DNA of 24,275 nucleotides, from IMG/VR virus record IMGVR_UViG_3300028808_000014, positions 1 to 24,275 of that record; one strand, 5' to 3'. The notes under the pieces are model-generated. The model was not told the DNA's origin. It searched no databases and saw only the letters and a list, made by a program, of their open reading frames with translations. The stretch's first letter is position 1; each line of letters starts with the position of its first letter. The DNA comes from a virus. Position numbers and translations under genes: made by a program. Shown in pieces: positions 15,064 to 23,952 of the stretch.

Positions 15064-18000
15064 ATGGCTCTACCCGCGCTGGATCTATCGCAGTTCGCCC
15101 CGGCGGCTGCGAACAACCCGTTGCCTGCAGCTACGCTTTCCCCGGCCACCCTGCCGGGATCGTCGACGCTACCGCAACTGGATCTATCGCAGTTCAGCGC
15201 CGCGCCACCCGCGCCGGCGGCACCCGATCGCAGCGGTATTGGGGAAGTCGCCACCGGCGCGGTGCGCGGGCTGGCGGTCGACCTGCCGCAGATCGCGGGT
15301 AAGGCGCTGCAGTTTGTCAGTCCTGATGGCAGCGCAGTCAATCAATTCGGTCAAGGGCTCGTGGATAACGCCACGATGCGTGGCCAGTCAGCAGGGCTCA
15401 CGCTCAACCCGAGCCAACACGGCGGCGTAACGAACTTCCTCGCGCAAGGCGCCGAGGGGCTTACGAGCGCCTTAGCGATTCCTGCAGCGGTATCAGCGGG
15501 GGTGGCTGCTGCACCCGAAGTGGTTGCCGGCGCAGCTGGTGCGGCGGGGCTTGCCGCCGGCGGCTTGGTGTTCGGCGCCGCGAGTGGCCAGGATACGCTC
15601 GAGCAGGCGAAGGCCAAGGGCGTGTCGCCCGACGATGCCCGCACCGCCGCATGGCTCAACGCCGGCGCGACGGCCGCATCGCAAGTCGCGCTCGGCGCGG
15701 TAGGCGGCAAATTCCTCGGGCTGCTCGGCTCGGCCGCGGGCAAGGTCGTGGGTACCGATGGCGCGTCGCTCACCGGCCAGATCATGGACCAGCTCACCGG
15801 CCAGGATGGCATCGTCAAGCCGTTCCTCAAGTCGCTCCCTGGCGCCGCGGCCGAAGCGGTGGGGATTGGCGCGGCGCAGGCAGCCGCCACCGGCGAGATC
15901 AATCAGCAGTACGGCATTGACGACACCGGGCCGCTGCAAGCGGTCAAAGACTCGATCGTGCCGATGCTGGGCATGGCCGCAGCCGCCGCGCCGCTGGGCT
16001 TGGTGGGGCGCGCGCTGGCCGTGCGCAGTGCGGTACAACGTAGCGCGACGCTGGCGCACCCCGATACCGCGCCTGAGATCCGTAGTCAGCTCGCCGATCA
16101 GTACGCCACCGCCCTGGCCGCACCCGGCACGCCGGAAGCCCAGCAGGCGGCAGCAGCGTTTCGTACCAATGCCGAGAACGCGATTCAAGGCCAGCTCCCC
16201 CTCCCCGTCAATTCGGAGCTATTCAATGCCGGTACCATCCCCGCGCAGGGCGCTCCAGCTGAGATCAACCCGCAAGGTCAAGGTGAGATCTTTCCCGGTG
16301 CGCCTGCCCCAGTGGATAATAATGCGCCGCCGGTGGCTGAGCCAGTCGCACCGAGCGTAGACCCGAATCAGCGGGATCTGGGTCTGCCGGTGCCGCCGAC
16401 GCCCGAGGAAATGGCTGCGCGCCAAGCGGATCTGGCCAACCTGCACGATCAGGTCAAGTCAGCGCTTACCAACGCGGGCATCACGCCGGACGATGTGATG
16501 TCGCAGGCGGACTTCGCGCAGACCGGACAGGGTCAGGGCTTGAAGGGTCAGGCGCTGACCGATGCCTATGATGCCTATACGAAAGATCCCGCGACGCAAG
16601 AAGCGGTGATGCGCAGCAACGCCGATAAGTATGAGACGCTCACGCAAGCCGCGCCCCCGACCACGCCCGACTATGTGACCAACACGCAGATGTCGGACGC
16701 GATGCAGGCCGCGCTTAAGCAGCATGGCGAGGATCAGGCGTTATCCCAATTGGCGGAACAGCCCGCAGCCGCATTGTATGGCGATGCGGCGTTGGCACGA
16801 GTTGCCGGTGCCGCGATCAATCGCCGTGCCGGTGAAGCCGAAGCCGCCGCAGCTGAGGCGGGCACGATCCAGCCCGACGCGAACGCGCCGAAAACGCAGG
16901 CTAATATCAGCGACGACCTGGACGCGGTGAATGCCGAGCAAGGTTTCAGCACGACGGGCTCGGCCAAGGCCGGGTTTGAACGGCGCCTGGGTGCGCTCGA
17001 CCTGACCTCGCTGCCGGACCACCAGTCGCAGATCGACAAGCTCGAGGCCGCCGCAAAAGACGCGCCCCCGGCCACGCAAGAGCGTATGAACGCGTTGCTG
17101 GCGAAGTGGAAAGCCGAATTGCCGGCGCCGGAAGATGCCTTGGCGAATGCGCCTGACCAGTCCGTACTGGACGGCACGCACGGTGACACCCTCACCGACG
17201 AAACCGGTGCGCCGATCCCGGAAGGTGCGACGCTGGCTGATACGACCGGCGACCTGTATCCGCGCAACGAGTTTGGTCGCACAGCGCTGCAGGAGAACAG
17301 CCACTTTGCCAAGGCTACCGGGGCGGTGAACGGCGCCGCGGGCCACTACGCCAGCGCGCGGGTTAATATCGCCGCGGGTAAAGCCGCTACCGCCGGGGAT
17401 CTGCCGGGTACCATCGCCGCGCTGGGGCGCAGCAAGAATGTTGTGATACAACGCATTGCCCAGTTGGCGCAGGGCTTGGCGGGGCACTCGATCAAGATTG
17501 ACCCCGATGCGATGGAGCAGCAGCAGGTGCAGTCCAAGACCCAGAACGAGACCGCCAAGGCCGTGATCGGGCGGCTGGACGCGTTGCGCGCGATCAAGGC
17601 ACGCTTTGAGGCGACCAAGATCGCGCCGGAAACGACGCGGGCCTACAGCAGCGACACGCCCGAGGCCTTCGCCAAGCGTGTGGGTAGCGACCAGCGTATG
17701 GCCGATATAAAGAACGGCGGCGTATTCCGGCAAGCCGTGCGCGACACCCCGGAATACGAGGCCAGCCACGATGCGGGCGGCGAGGGGTTGACGCACCAGA
17801 ACCTCGACGCCAAGATCGCCCAGGTGGAAGGTTTTATCAATTCGGATGGGAATGACGAAGCCGCATGGCGCCGTGAAGCGGGCCGTACGCCGCATGACGT
17901 CACACGCGTAGCAGGCAGCTACGACTCGTCGACCAAGACGGTCACCGTGCGCAGCGATTACGACGCCAGGAATGAGCACGTGCTCGGCCATGAGCTGACC

Positions 18001-21000
18001 CACGCCTTGACAGTGAAGGCCATCGATGCCCCCACCGAAGCGCAGCGCCCCGTGGTAGCCAAGCTGCAAAAGCTGTTCGAGCACGTCAAGGCATCGCTGG
18101 GCGACGAGCATTACGGCACGACTTCGATCCATGAGTTCGTGGCTGAGGGGATGTCTAATCCGAAATTTCAGCGCGAGCTGCATGGGCTCAAGTACCAGAA
18201 CAGCAGTGTCTGGTCACGCTTCACCCAGCACGTCGCGGATCTGCTGGGGATCAAGCACGGCACGGCGTTCACGGAGCTGTTGAACCTGCATGACGAGCTG
18301 CACAGTGAGGCCGATGCGCCGCAGGATCGTGCGCAACCCGGCGAGAATATCCACCCGGCCACCCCGGAAACCGGCGAGCCTTCGCCCGGCACTGCCCGCG
18401 TGCTCGACAGTATGCCGGGCAACTTGTCGATCCACGATCAGGTACAAGCCGCCGCGGATAAGATGCGTGCGGTGGCCGCCGAGCTGCGCGCGCGTCAGCA
18501 GAGTGGGGCACGCCTATCGGAACTCGAGCAGGATCGACTGGCCGATGCCCAGTGGCACGGCAAGGGCCTCGACGCGCTTAACAATCTGCCGGGTGGGCCG
18601 CCGGATAACGAACACACCCAGGCGCTGCTGGGCTTTGCCAAGGAAGCCGAAACACCGTACAAGAAGTCGCCGCTGCGGCTCTACAAGGAAGGCACCCCCG
18701 GCGAGCCGAACCCGGCCCTGCAGTCGGCAATCGCGCGCTCGAGCAACGTCAATGACACGCTGGACGTGATCGCCAAGAATAGCCGCGACCCTGAGGCCCG
18801 CGCGCTTGCCGCGAAGTACCAGGGCATGGGCCTGGACACCACGATCGAGCCGCAGCCCGAGCACCCGGCGGGTCCTGGCGTGGCGGGCGAGTTCGATCCG
18901 AACACCAACCATATCGACGTCTATCCGGCCGGGATGACAGAACACAACGTGTTGCACGAAGTCTCGCACGCCGCGACTTACGACGCCGTCGAGCAGGCGC
19001 AGACGATCGGCATGCCGCGCACGCAGCGCGAAGCGGAACTGAAACGCGGTTTGGGCGAACTCGAGGCCGTGCGCGCCTCGGCGGCCAGGATCGATCCGGC
19101 CCACTACGGGCTGAGTAACGTGCACGAGCTGATCGCTGAGGCGCGCAGCAACCCGGAATTTCAGGACTTCCTGCGCAACAACAGCGACGCGACGTCACCC
19201 AAGACGTTGTGGAATAAGTTCGTGGACGCCACGCGCAAGCTGCTAGGCCTGCCCGATAAGACCAACACGACCAACTTCCTGGACCGTACGTTGACCGCAA
19301 GTAACACTTTCGACAAGCCTGATTCGTCGACGGGATTTCCGCTCGCGCCCAAGAGCCCGGCCGAGACGCTGTTCAACAAGTCGCCTAGCGGCGCGGCCCA
19401 GGTTACCGACGACCGGATCTCGCGGCTCACGCAGATGGCGGATAAGTTTGGGCTCAAGTTGTCGATCGACCGCCTGAGGCTGTCGGCCTTTAAGAACCTG
19501 CTGGGCTGGAAGACGGTCGAGTACACCGCGGGGCGTGCCGATGCGAGCCCGCGCATGGTGGCCAATGGGGTCGCCGGCGCGATCCACGCTTACCTGAATG
19601 CGCACCATGTCATGGGGCTGGTCGCCCGGCATATCGAGGCACCCTTGAGCGACTATGCTGGGCGCCTGAAAACCCTGTTGCGTGGCGAAGGCAGCGCCGG
19701 TAAAGCGCGGGCGCTGAATGAGTGGATGTCAGCCATCGGCCTCGAGTCGAGTCGGATGGGGTCTGACTTCACCCGGAATCACACGGACAACACCGAGCCC
19801 AAGGCCGAAGGCGGTCTAGGTCTTGATATCCCGGCTAAGTACAAACCGGCGGTCGACGAGATCCACCGCGAATTCACCAAGCTGCGGCAAGCCAACCCGA
19901 AGGCCGCCCAGGCGCTAATCGACGGTGCGAAGCTGACCCGCAAATCGCTAATCGAGAATGTCTCGACGATCGTACGCACGCGCCTCGATAACGCAGCGGG
20001 TACGGCAACGCGGCTTTCGGCTGAGTTGAATCGCATGGCGCCCGATGATGCGTTGCGCGCCGCGCAAGAAGCGAAGGTGAACAACGCCAACCTGGAGAGC
20101 CTGCTGGCCCACACCCACGCTGAGGGACTGGACCTTGAGGACAAGTCATTGGTCAAAGAACGCGGCGTCGGCGTGGCGGGGTTCCACGACCGTGCCACTG
20201 CTGCGCTGGCGCAGCGCCTGGACGCCGCGTTTGCCGCCGCGCGCCAGCTGCCCGAAGGCAGCCCGCTGCGTGCCCAGCTTACCGAGTTTGAGAGCATGTA
20301 CCGCGCGCAGTCGGCCGCGCCCTACTTCGCGCTGACCCGTAACGGCGGCCACTTCGTCTCGCTGCACTTCCGCAATATGGACGAAGCGACCCAGGCCAAG
20401 CTGCAGCAGGCTATGGTAGGCTCGGGTGCGATGCTGGGCGACCTCATGGGTGGTCAGACCCATGCGTTTATCCGGGTCAAGAACGCCGACCAATCGGTGG
20501 GCCTGCGCCGCAAGCTCGAGGCGGCCGGCGGCGGCAAGGTCTTCGGCGGTTCCAACGGCTTGCTGGCCGATAAGAATATGGTCAGCGCGGCCGGTACCAG
20601 TCAGGTGATGCGGGATCTGCTGGCCAACTTGCAGGATGCCGTCGATCAGAACCCTCACATCACGGGCGCAGCGGCCGACGAGATGAAAGCCACATTGACG
20701 CGGCAGGTGCTCTCGCTGCTGCCCGAGACCTCGTCGCGTTCGGCCAAGATGCAACGCACTGGGGTGGCCGGCTACAATGCCGACTTTCTGGGCAGCTTCG
20801 CCAAGTGGTCGCAGGGTGCGATCCAGAACACCTCGCAGATCTATGCGCAGCGCGCCTTCGATGGTGCGTTCAAGCAGATGGGGGATGCCGCGGCCAACAC
20901 CGCCAAGACCAATGACACCGACCTGCAGAACCGTACCCAGATGATCGGCGACGAGCTGCGCACGCGTTACGCTAACGGCATGAAGCCGATGGACAACTCG

Positions 21001-22608
21001 GCGGTGAATCTGATCAACGCATTTGGCCACACGTTCTATCTGGCCATCTCGCCCGCCTACCTGATCCGCGCTATGGCGCAGCCTTTCCACCGTGCGATGC
21101 CCTATATCGGCTCGCGCTACGGCAACGTCAATGCCTCCAAGGAGATCGCTGGCGCGACCGGCACCGCGATCAAGATCATCGCCAACACGATCCGTATGAA
21201 CAGCAAGGATGGCCTGCAAGGCTTGCTGCAGAACGGCATGAAGTTCGATAACCTCGGCCTGCCGGACTCGCACGTCACGTTCTTGCAAGAGCTGCACGAT
21301 CGCGGCGAGCTGAATCTGGGGCAGGCCCGCCAGCTGCAGATGATGGACATGGGCGGCAGTCAGATCATGCAGAATCTGACCCGCATGGCCAGCATGACCG
21401 CGCAGTACGCTGAGATGGCAGGGCGCATCGTCACTGGGTTGGCAGCGTTCCGACTCGCCGAGAAAGGCTCGAGTAATGTCACGCAAGCCGGGCGCGCGGC
21501 GAACACCGAGTATGCGATCGGCGCCATCCACAACACGATGGATAACTTCGATCAGTACAACACGGCGCGACAGATCGGCAAGTATGGTTTTGCAGGTAAG
21601 GTCACACCGCTATTTACGGCCTTCATGAACTATGACCTACAAACCATGCAGCAGATCGCCCGCACGGTGCACGATGGTGTTTTTAACGTGGATCAGTCGG
21701 CAGCAGGTGTTCAGCGCTCAGCCGAAGCGAAGAAGGAGTTTGCGACCTTGTTCGCCACCACCGCGATGATCTCGGGGGCGATGGGGCTGCCGTTCGTCAA
21801 CGCGTTCGCCGGGGTCTACAACTCGCTCAATAGCGCCTTTGGCAACCAGAATGACCCGAGCGACATTCGGATCGATGCCCAGCACTTCCTGGCGAACCTG
21901 TTTGGCCAGAACGGCGGCGATCTGGTAGCGCATGGCCTGGGGCACGTCTTGAACATGGACACCTCGACGTTCGGGCTGCAGGACTTGTTGCCGGGGTCCG
22001 AATTCCTCGCCAGCCGCCAGAAGCTCCAAGACCGCTTGGCGGACCAGTCCCAGCAGTTGATCGGTCCCGCGCTCAATGCCGGTGTGGATATCCTGACAGC
22101 CACCAACAAGATGCTCGATGGCCACTACGTGAAGGGCATCGAGCAGGCACTGCCTTCGGGGATTAAGCCCTACTTCAAGGCCGCCGATCTGGCGACCAAT
22201 GGCTACACCAACAGCCAGGGCGATCCGTTGCCGGGCCCGGCGCCGAGTGGCTGGGCGATCGGGTTGCAGGCGGCGGGCTTCCGTACCGAGGCCAAGGCGG
22301 TGCGCGATGACAAACAGGAATTCGTGTCGGCCCAGGCCGAGAAGCTCGCCGACCGGCGTGCACTGATCGCCGATCGCTTTTACAAGGCCACGCAGCCCGG
22401 CAACCAGGGCGATATGCCGGGTGTGATGGCCGATGTCGCAGCCTACAACGCGGCGAACCCTACCCAGCCGATGCGCGATCTGGCTGGGGGCTTGCGCACC
22501 AAGATACAGGACTTGGCGTTGGGTAACGTGGCGGGTAGCGGGGTAGCCCTGAATCGTGGCCAGTTCGTCTCGATGCTGCCGAAGTTGCAATTTGGCCCCA
22601 GCCAGTGA
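15064..22608 (+). CDS. Giant internal virion protein with tandem zincin-like domains
   Basis: A 2514-residue protein; ATG 15064 follows the previous stop by one base with only a weak SD (GGGA), suggesting coupled, low-level synthesis. Layout: residues 1-60, Pro/Ala-rich with two LDLSQF copies; ~130-225, a Gly/Ala-rich hydrophobic region that could insert in a membrane; ~380-900, Ala/Gln/Pro-rich helical segments; 949-1079 and 1273-1410, two homologous metallopeptidase-like domains with HELTH (976-980) and HEVSH (1298-1302), each followed by HExxAE (1023-1028, 1354-1359). Residues ~1900-2210 include YLAISPAYLIRAMAQPFHRA (~2000) and TPLFTAFMNYDLQTMQ (~2180), reminiscent of the C-terminal regions of giant polyvalent podovirus virion proteins. 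It occupies the place of ejected DNA-transfer proteins. Neither an N4-type RNA polymerase nor a lysozyme-like motif was seen. Peptidase activity is unproven. Confidence 0.88.
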   Translation: MALPALDLSQFAPAAANNPLPAATLSPATLPGSSTLPQLDLSQFSAAPPAPAAPDRSGIGEVATGAVRGLAVDLPQIAGKALQFVSPDGSAVNQFGQGLVDNATMRGQSAGLTLNPSQHGGVTNFLAQGAEGLTSALAIPAAVSAGVAAAPEVVAGAAGAAGLAAGGLVFGAASGQDTLEQAKAKGVSPDDARTAAWLNAGATAASQVALGAVGGKFLGLLGSAAGKVVGTDGASLTGQIMDQLTGQDGIVKPFLKSLPGAAAEAVGIGAAQAAATGEINQQYGIDDTGPLQAVKDSIVPMLGMAAAAAPLGLVGRALAVRSAVQRSATLAHPDTAPEIRSQLADQYATALAAPGTPEAQQAAAAFRTNAENAIQGQLPLPVNSELFNAGTIPAQGAPAEINPQGQGEIFPGAPAPVDNNAPPVAEPVAPSVDPNQRDLGLPVPPTPEEMAARQADLANLHDQVKSALTNAGITPDDVMSQADFAQTGQGQGLKGQALTDAYDAYTKDPATQEAVMRSNADKYETLTQAAPPTTPDYVTNTQMSDAMQAALKQHGEDQALSQLAEQPAAALYGDAALARVAGAAINRRAGEAEAAAAEAGTIQPDANAPKTQANISDDLDAVNAEQGFSTTGSAKAGFERRLGALDLTSLPDHQSQIDKLEAAAKDAPPATQERMNALLAKWKAELPAPEDALANAPDQSVLDGTHGDTLTDETGAPIPEGATLADTTGDLYPRNEFGRTALQENSHFAKATGAVNGAAGHYASARVNIAAGKAATAGDLPGTIAALGRSKNVVIQRIAQLAQGLAGHSIKIDPDAMEQQQVQSKTQNETAKAVIGRLDALRAIKARFEATKIAPETTRAYSSDTPEAFAKRVGSDQRMADIKNGGVFRQAVRDTPEYEASHDAGGEGLTHQNLDAKIAQVEGFINSDGNDEAAWRREAGRTPHDVTRVAGSYDSSTKTVTVRSDYDARNEHVLGHELTHALTVKAIDAPTEAQRPVVAKLQKLFEHVKASLGDEHYGTTSIHEFVAEGMSNPKFQRELHGLKYQNSSVWSRFTQHVADLLGIKHGTAFTELLNLHDELHSEADAPQDRAQPGENIHPATPETGEPSPGTARVLDSMPGNLSIHDQVQAAADKMRAVAAELRARQQSGARLSELEQDRLADAQWHGKGLDALNNLPGGPPDNEHTQALLGFAKEAETPYKKSPLRLYKEGTPGEPNPALQSAIARSSNVNDTLDVIAKNSRDPEARALAAKYQGMGLDTTIEPQPEHPAGPGVAGEFDPNTNHIDVYPAGMTEHNVLHEVSHAATYDAVEQAQTIGMPRTQREAELKRGLGELEAVRASAARIDPAHYGLSNVHELIAEARSNPEFQDFLRNNSDATSPKTLWNKFVDATRKLLGLPDKTNTTNFLDRTLTASNTFDKPDSSTGFPLAPKSPAETLFNKSPSGAAQVTDDRISRLTQMADKFGLKLSIDRLRLSAFKNLLGWKTVEYTAGRADASPRMVANGVAGAIHAYLNAHHVMGLVARHIEAPLSDYAGRLKTLLRGEGSAGKARALNEWMSAIGLESSRMGSDFTRNHTDNTEPKAEGGLGLDIPAKYKPAVDEIHREFTKLRQANPKAAQALIDGAKLTRKSLIENVSTIVRTRLDNAAGTATRLSAELNRMAPDDALRAAQEAKVNNANLESLLAHTHAEGLDLEDKSLVKERGVGVAGFHDRATAALAQRLDAAFAAARQLPEGSPLRAQLTEFESMYRAQSAAPYFALTRNGGHFVSLHFRNMDEATQAKLQQAMVGSGAMLGDLMGGQTHAFIRVKNADQSVGLRRKLEAAGGGKVFGGSNGLLADKNMVSAAGTSQVMRDLLANLQDAVDQNPHITGAAADEMKATLTRQVLSLLPETSSRSAKMQRTGVAGYNADFLGSFAKWSQGAIQNTSQIYAQRAFDGAFKQMGDAAANTAKTNDTDLQNRTQMIGDELRTRYANGMKPMDNSAVNLINAFGHTFYLAISPAYLIRAMAQPFHRAMPYIGSRYGNVNASKEIAGATGTAIKIIANTIRMNSKDGLQGLLQNGMKFDNLGLPDSHVTFLQELHDRGELNLGQARQLQMMDMGGSQIMQNLTRMASMTAQYAEMAGRIVTGLAAFRLAEKGSSNVTQAGRAANTEYAIGAIHNTMDNFDQYNTARQIGKYGFAGKVTPLFTAFMNYDLQTMQQIARTVHDGVFNVDQSAAGVQRSAEAKKEFATLFATTAMISGAMGLPFVNAFAGVYNSLNSAFGNQNDPSDIRIDAQHFLANLFGQNGGDLVAHGLGHVLNMDTSTFGLQDLLPGSEFLASRQKLQDRLADQSQQLIGPALNAGVDILTATNKMLDGHYVKGIEQALPSGIKPYFKAADLATNGYTNSQGDPLPGPAPSGWAIGLQAAGFRTEAKAVRDDKQEFVSAQAEKLADRRALIADRFYKATQPGNQGDMPGVMADVAAYNAANPTQPMRDLAGGLRTKIQDLALGNVAGSGVALNRGQFVSMLPKLQFGPSQ
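15079..15195 (+). repeat. Exact 18-bp direct repeat encoding LDLSQF
   Basis: CTGGATCTATCGCAGTTC occurs at 15079-15096 and again at 15178-15195, 99 bases (33 codons) apart and in the same frame, within the first 44 codons of the giant gene. Confidence 0.85.
17908..18300 (+). other. Metallopeptidase-like domain, copy A (within giant gene)
   Basis: Residues 949-1079. Order of elements: VAGSYDSSTKTVTV strand pair; EHVLGHELTHALT helix with zinc-ligand pattern HExxH (976-980); HYGTTSIHEFVAEGMSNPKF, with Glu 1024 or 1028 as the likely third ligand; then VWSRFTQHVADLLGIK. This is a gluzincin-type arrangement. Confidence 0.75.
18880..19293 (+). other. Metallopeptidase-like domain, copy B (within giant gene)
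   Basis: Residues 1273-1410, repeating copy A in the same order: VAGEFDPNTNHIDVY; EHNVLHEVSHAAT with HEVSH (1298-1302); HYGLSNVHELIAEARSNPEF with Glu 1355 or 1359; then LWNKFVDATRKLLGLP. All metal-ligand candidates are kept, so neither copy looks dead by sequence. Confidence 0.75.
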
Positions 22609-22624
22609 GCCAGTGTGGTTTATC

Positions 22625-22641
22625 GTACCAATTAGTTGTAC
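22625..22641. promoter_or_regulatory. Imperfect dyad in the gap after the giant gene
   Basis: GTACCAATTAGTTGTAC pairs at 6 of 8 positions around its centre. It lies in the 60-base gap (22609-22668) and contains AGTTGTAC, close to the AGTTGCAC found twice before the capsid gene. It is AT-rich for this genome. No -35/-10 pair was recognised, so function is speculative. Confidence 0.25.
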
Positions 22642-22668
22642 ACTTCCGTAACTTCCCGTGGGGTGCTT

Positions 22669-23253
22669 GTGAGCTGTTGCGACCATAAAGATTACTGTGT
22701 CGGTGCCGGTGAGACATTCCACCCCACAATACGTTGGGGGCAATCGTTGCTCACGAGCGTACCTGTCACCGGGATCACCAACGCGACCCCAGCAGTGGTT
22801 ACGGTGCCCGCGCATAACATGCCCCAGGGCTGGCCATGCGCGCTGATCGGCGTCGCCGGCATGATCCAAATTAACGCCCCCAAGTACCCGCCGCGTCCTA
22901 GTGACTACCAGCAGGGCAATGTGGTCGATGAAAATACGATCGCGCTCAACGGGGTCTCGAGCAACAATTTCAGCGCGTACCTATCGGGCGGCGACCTCGT
23001 CTACGCCACGCCGGTGCCGCTGGTGGGCATGGGTGCCCAGCTGACGATCTGGGACACGCCCGACAAGAACGACACGCCGCTCGTGACGCTCACGCTCGGC
23101 AGTGGCATCACGATCGACACCGACGCGTTCACGATCAGCCCGGTGCTACAGACCGCGGGCCTGCCCTGGACGCAAGGTTACTTCGATCTGGACATGACCG
23201 ACGCGAGTGGCATCGTGACCCGGATCCTGACCGGCACCCTCGAAATCAACTGA
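22669..23253 (+). CDS. Conserved phage virion (tail-associated) protein
   Basis: A 194-residue protein. GTG 22669 is chosen because GTGGGG lies about 6 bases upstream; the same frame is open back to TTG 22636 and GTG 22663. Recognisable blocks, in the order I recall from tail-associated proteins of other phages, are GAGETFHPTIRWG near the N-terminus, a hydrophobic strand then AHNMPQGWPCALIGVAGM, DENTIALNGVSSNNFSAYLS with GGDLVYATPVPLVGM, and a C-terminal beta domain ending in QGYFDLDMTDASGIVTRIL. The N-terminus has a CCDHKDYC cluster. No catalytic motif is seen. It begins a new run of small virion genes after a gap with a possible regulatory dyad. Confidence 0.78.
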   Translation: MSCCDHKDYCVGAGETFHPTIRWGQSLLTSVPVTGITNATPAVVTVPAHNMPQGWPCALIGVAGMIQINAPKYPPRPSDYQQGNVVDENTIALNGVSSNNFSAYLSGGDLVYATPVPLVGMGAQLTIWDTPDKNDTPLVTLTLGSGITIDTDAFTISPVLQTAGLPWTQGYFDLDMTDASGIVTRILTGTLEIN

Positions 23254-23261
23254 GACCCCCC

Positions 23262-23471
23262 ATGGCGCTTATCAACGTGTTGGTAGATGGCAAGATCGAA
23301 CAACGTGACGAATCCGAACTCGTAAAGAGTACCGGTGGTCACGAGAATGACAATGAAGTCGCTACCTGGGTCGAGTATCGCTTCCCTGGCAGCGACGATA
23401 TCGTACACCGCAGCGCACACGTAACGCTGAAACAGGTGTTTGCTGACGGCATGATTGCCGAGTTTCAATAA
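23262..23471 (+). CDS. Small hypothetical phage protein
   Basis: A 69-residue protein starting at ATG 23262, 8 bases after the previous stop, with only a weak GAG as SD, so probably translated by coupling. It is acidic with an alternating strand pattern: INVLVDGKIEQRDESEL, a polar TGGHENDNE turn, TWVEYRFPGSDDIVHRSAHV and a final helix (KQVFADGMIAEF). Coding-type third-position bias and tight packing between two clear genes support it. No family recognised. Confidence 0.7.
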   Translation: MALINVLVDGKIEQRDESELVKSTGGHENDNEVATWVEYRFPGSDDIVHRSAHVTLKQVFADGMIAEFQ

Positions 23472-23489
23472 CCTTCTGGGAGTAATGAC

Positions 23490-23951
23490 ATGGCTGCGAA
23501 CGTTCAAGCAATGTGCACCAGTTTCAAACAGGACCTGCTGAACGGCTTGCACGCGTTCGGCACCACGGTCGTGCGTGCGGCGACCACCGCCGACTCGTTC
23601 AAGGCTGCGCTGTATCTGGCCGGTAGCTCGATCGGCGCCGCCACCACGGCCTACTCGGCGACCGGCGAAGTCTCGGGCACGGGCTACACGGCCGGTGGTG
23701 TGGCAGTCACGTTCGGTACCGCGCCCTCGACCTCGGGCACCTCGGCGATCGTCACCCCCTCGGCCTCGATCGTCTACACCGGCGTGACCCTGGCGACCTC
23801 GTTCGATACCGTGCTGATCTACAACAACTCGGCCGCTGGCAAGAACGCCGTGTCGGCCCACACGTTCGGCGCGCAGACCATCACGGCCGGCACGTTGACG
23901 CTGACGATGCCAACCAATGCGGTCGGCACCGCGCTGATCGAGATCGACTGA
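23490..23951 (+). CDS. Conserved phage structural protein
   Basis: A 153-residue protein at ATG 23490 with GGGAG (23478-23482) 7 bases upstream. The N-terminus has a short helix with FKQDLLNGLHAFG, then FKAALYLAGSSIGAATTAYS and TGEVSGTGYTAGGVAVTFG. The C-terminal half is Thr/Ser/Val-rich beta sequence (FDTVLIYNNSAAGKNAVSA, ITAGTLTLTMPTN). I recall this FKxALY-TTAYS-TGEVxGTGYTAGG pattern as common in uncharacterised phage tail-region proteins. A tail or particle-surface component is likely, without a defined role. Confidence 0.78.
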   Translation: MAANVQAMCTSFKQDLLNGLHAFGTTVVRAATTADSFKAALYLAGSSIGAATTAYSATGEVSGTGYTAGGVAVTFGTAPSTSGTSAIVTPSASIVYTGVTLATSFDTVLIYNNSAAGKNAVSAHTFGAQTITAGTLTLTMPTNAVGTALIEID

Positions 23952-23952
23952 G

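Noticed and set aside
16741-18183. 480-codon open frame on the - strand inside the giant gene
   Set aside because: It is antisense to a continuous coding frame containing the metallopeptidase motif, with shadow-type composition.
15064-22608. Giant protein as an N4-like virion RNA polymerase or a lysozyme-bearing ejection protein
   Set aside because: No T7-type polymerase motifs and no recognisable transglycosylase or lysozyme signature were found on reading; the metallopeptidase-like pattern is the only enzymatic signature seen.
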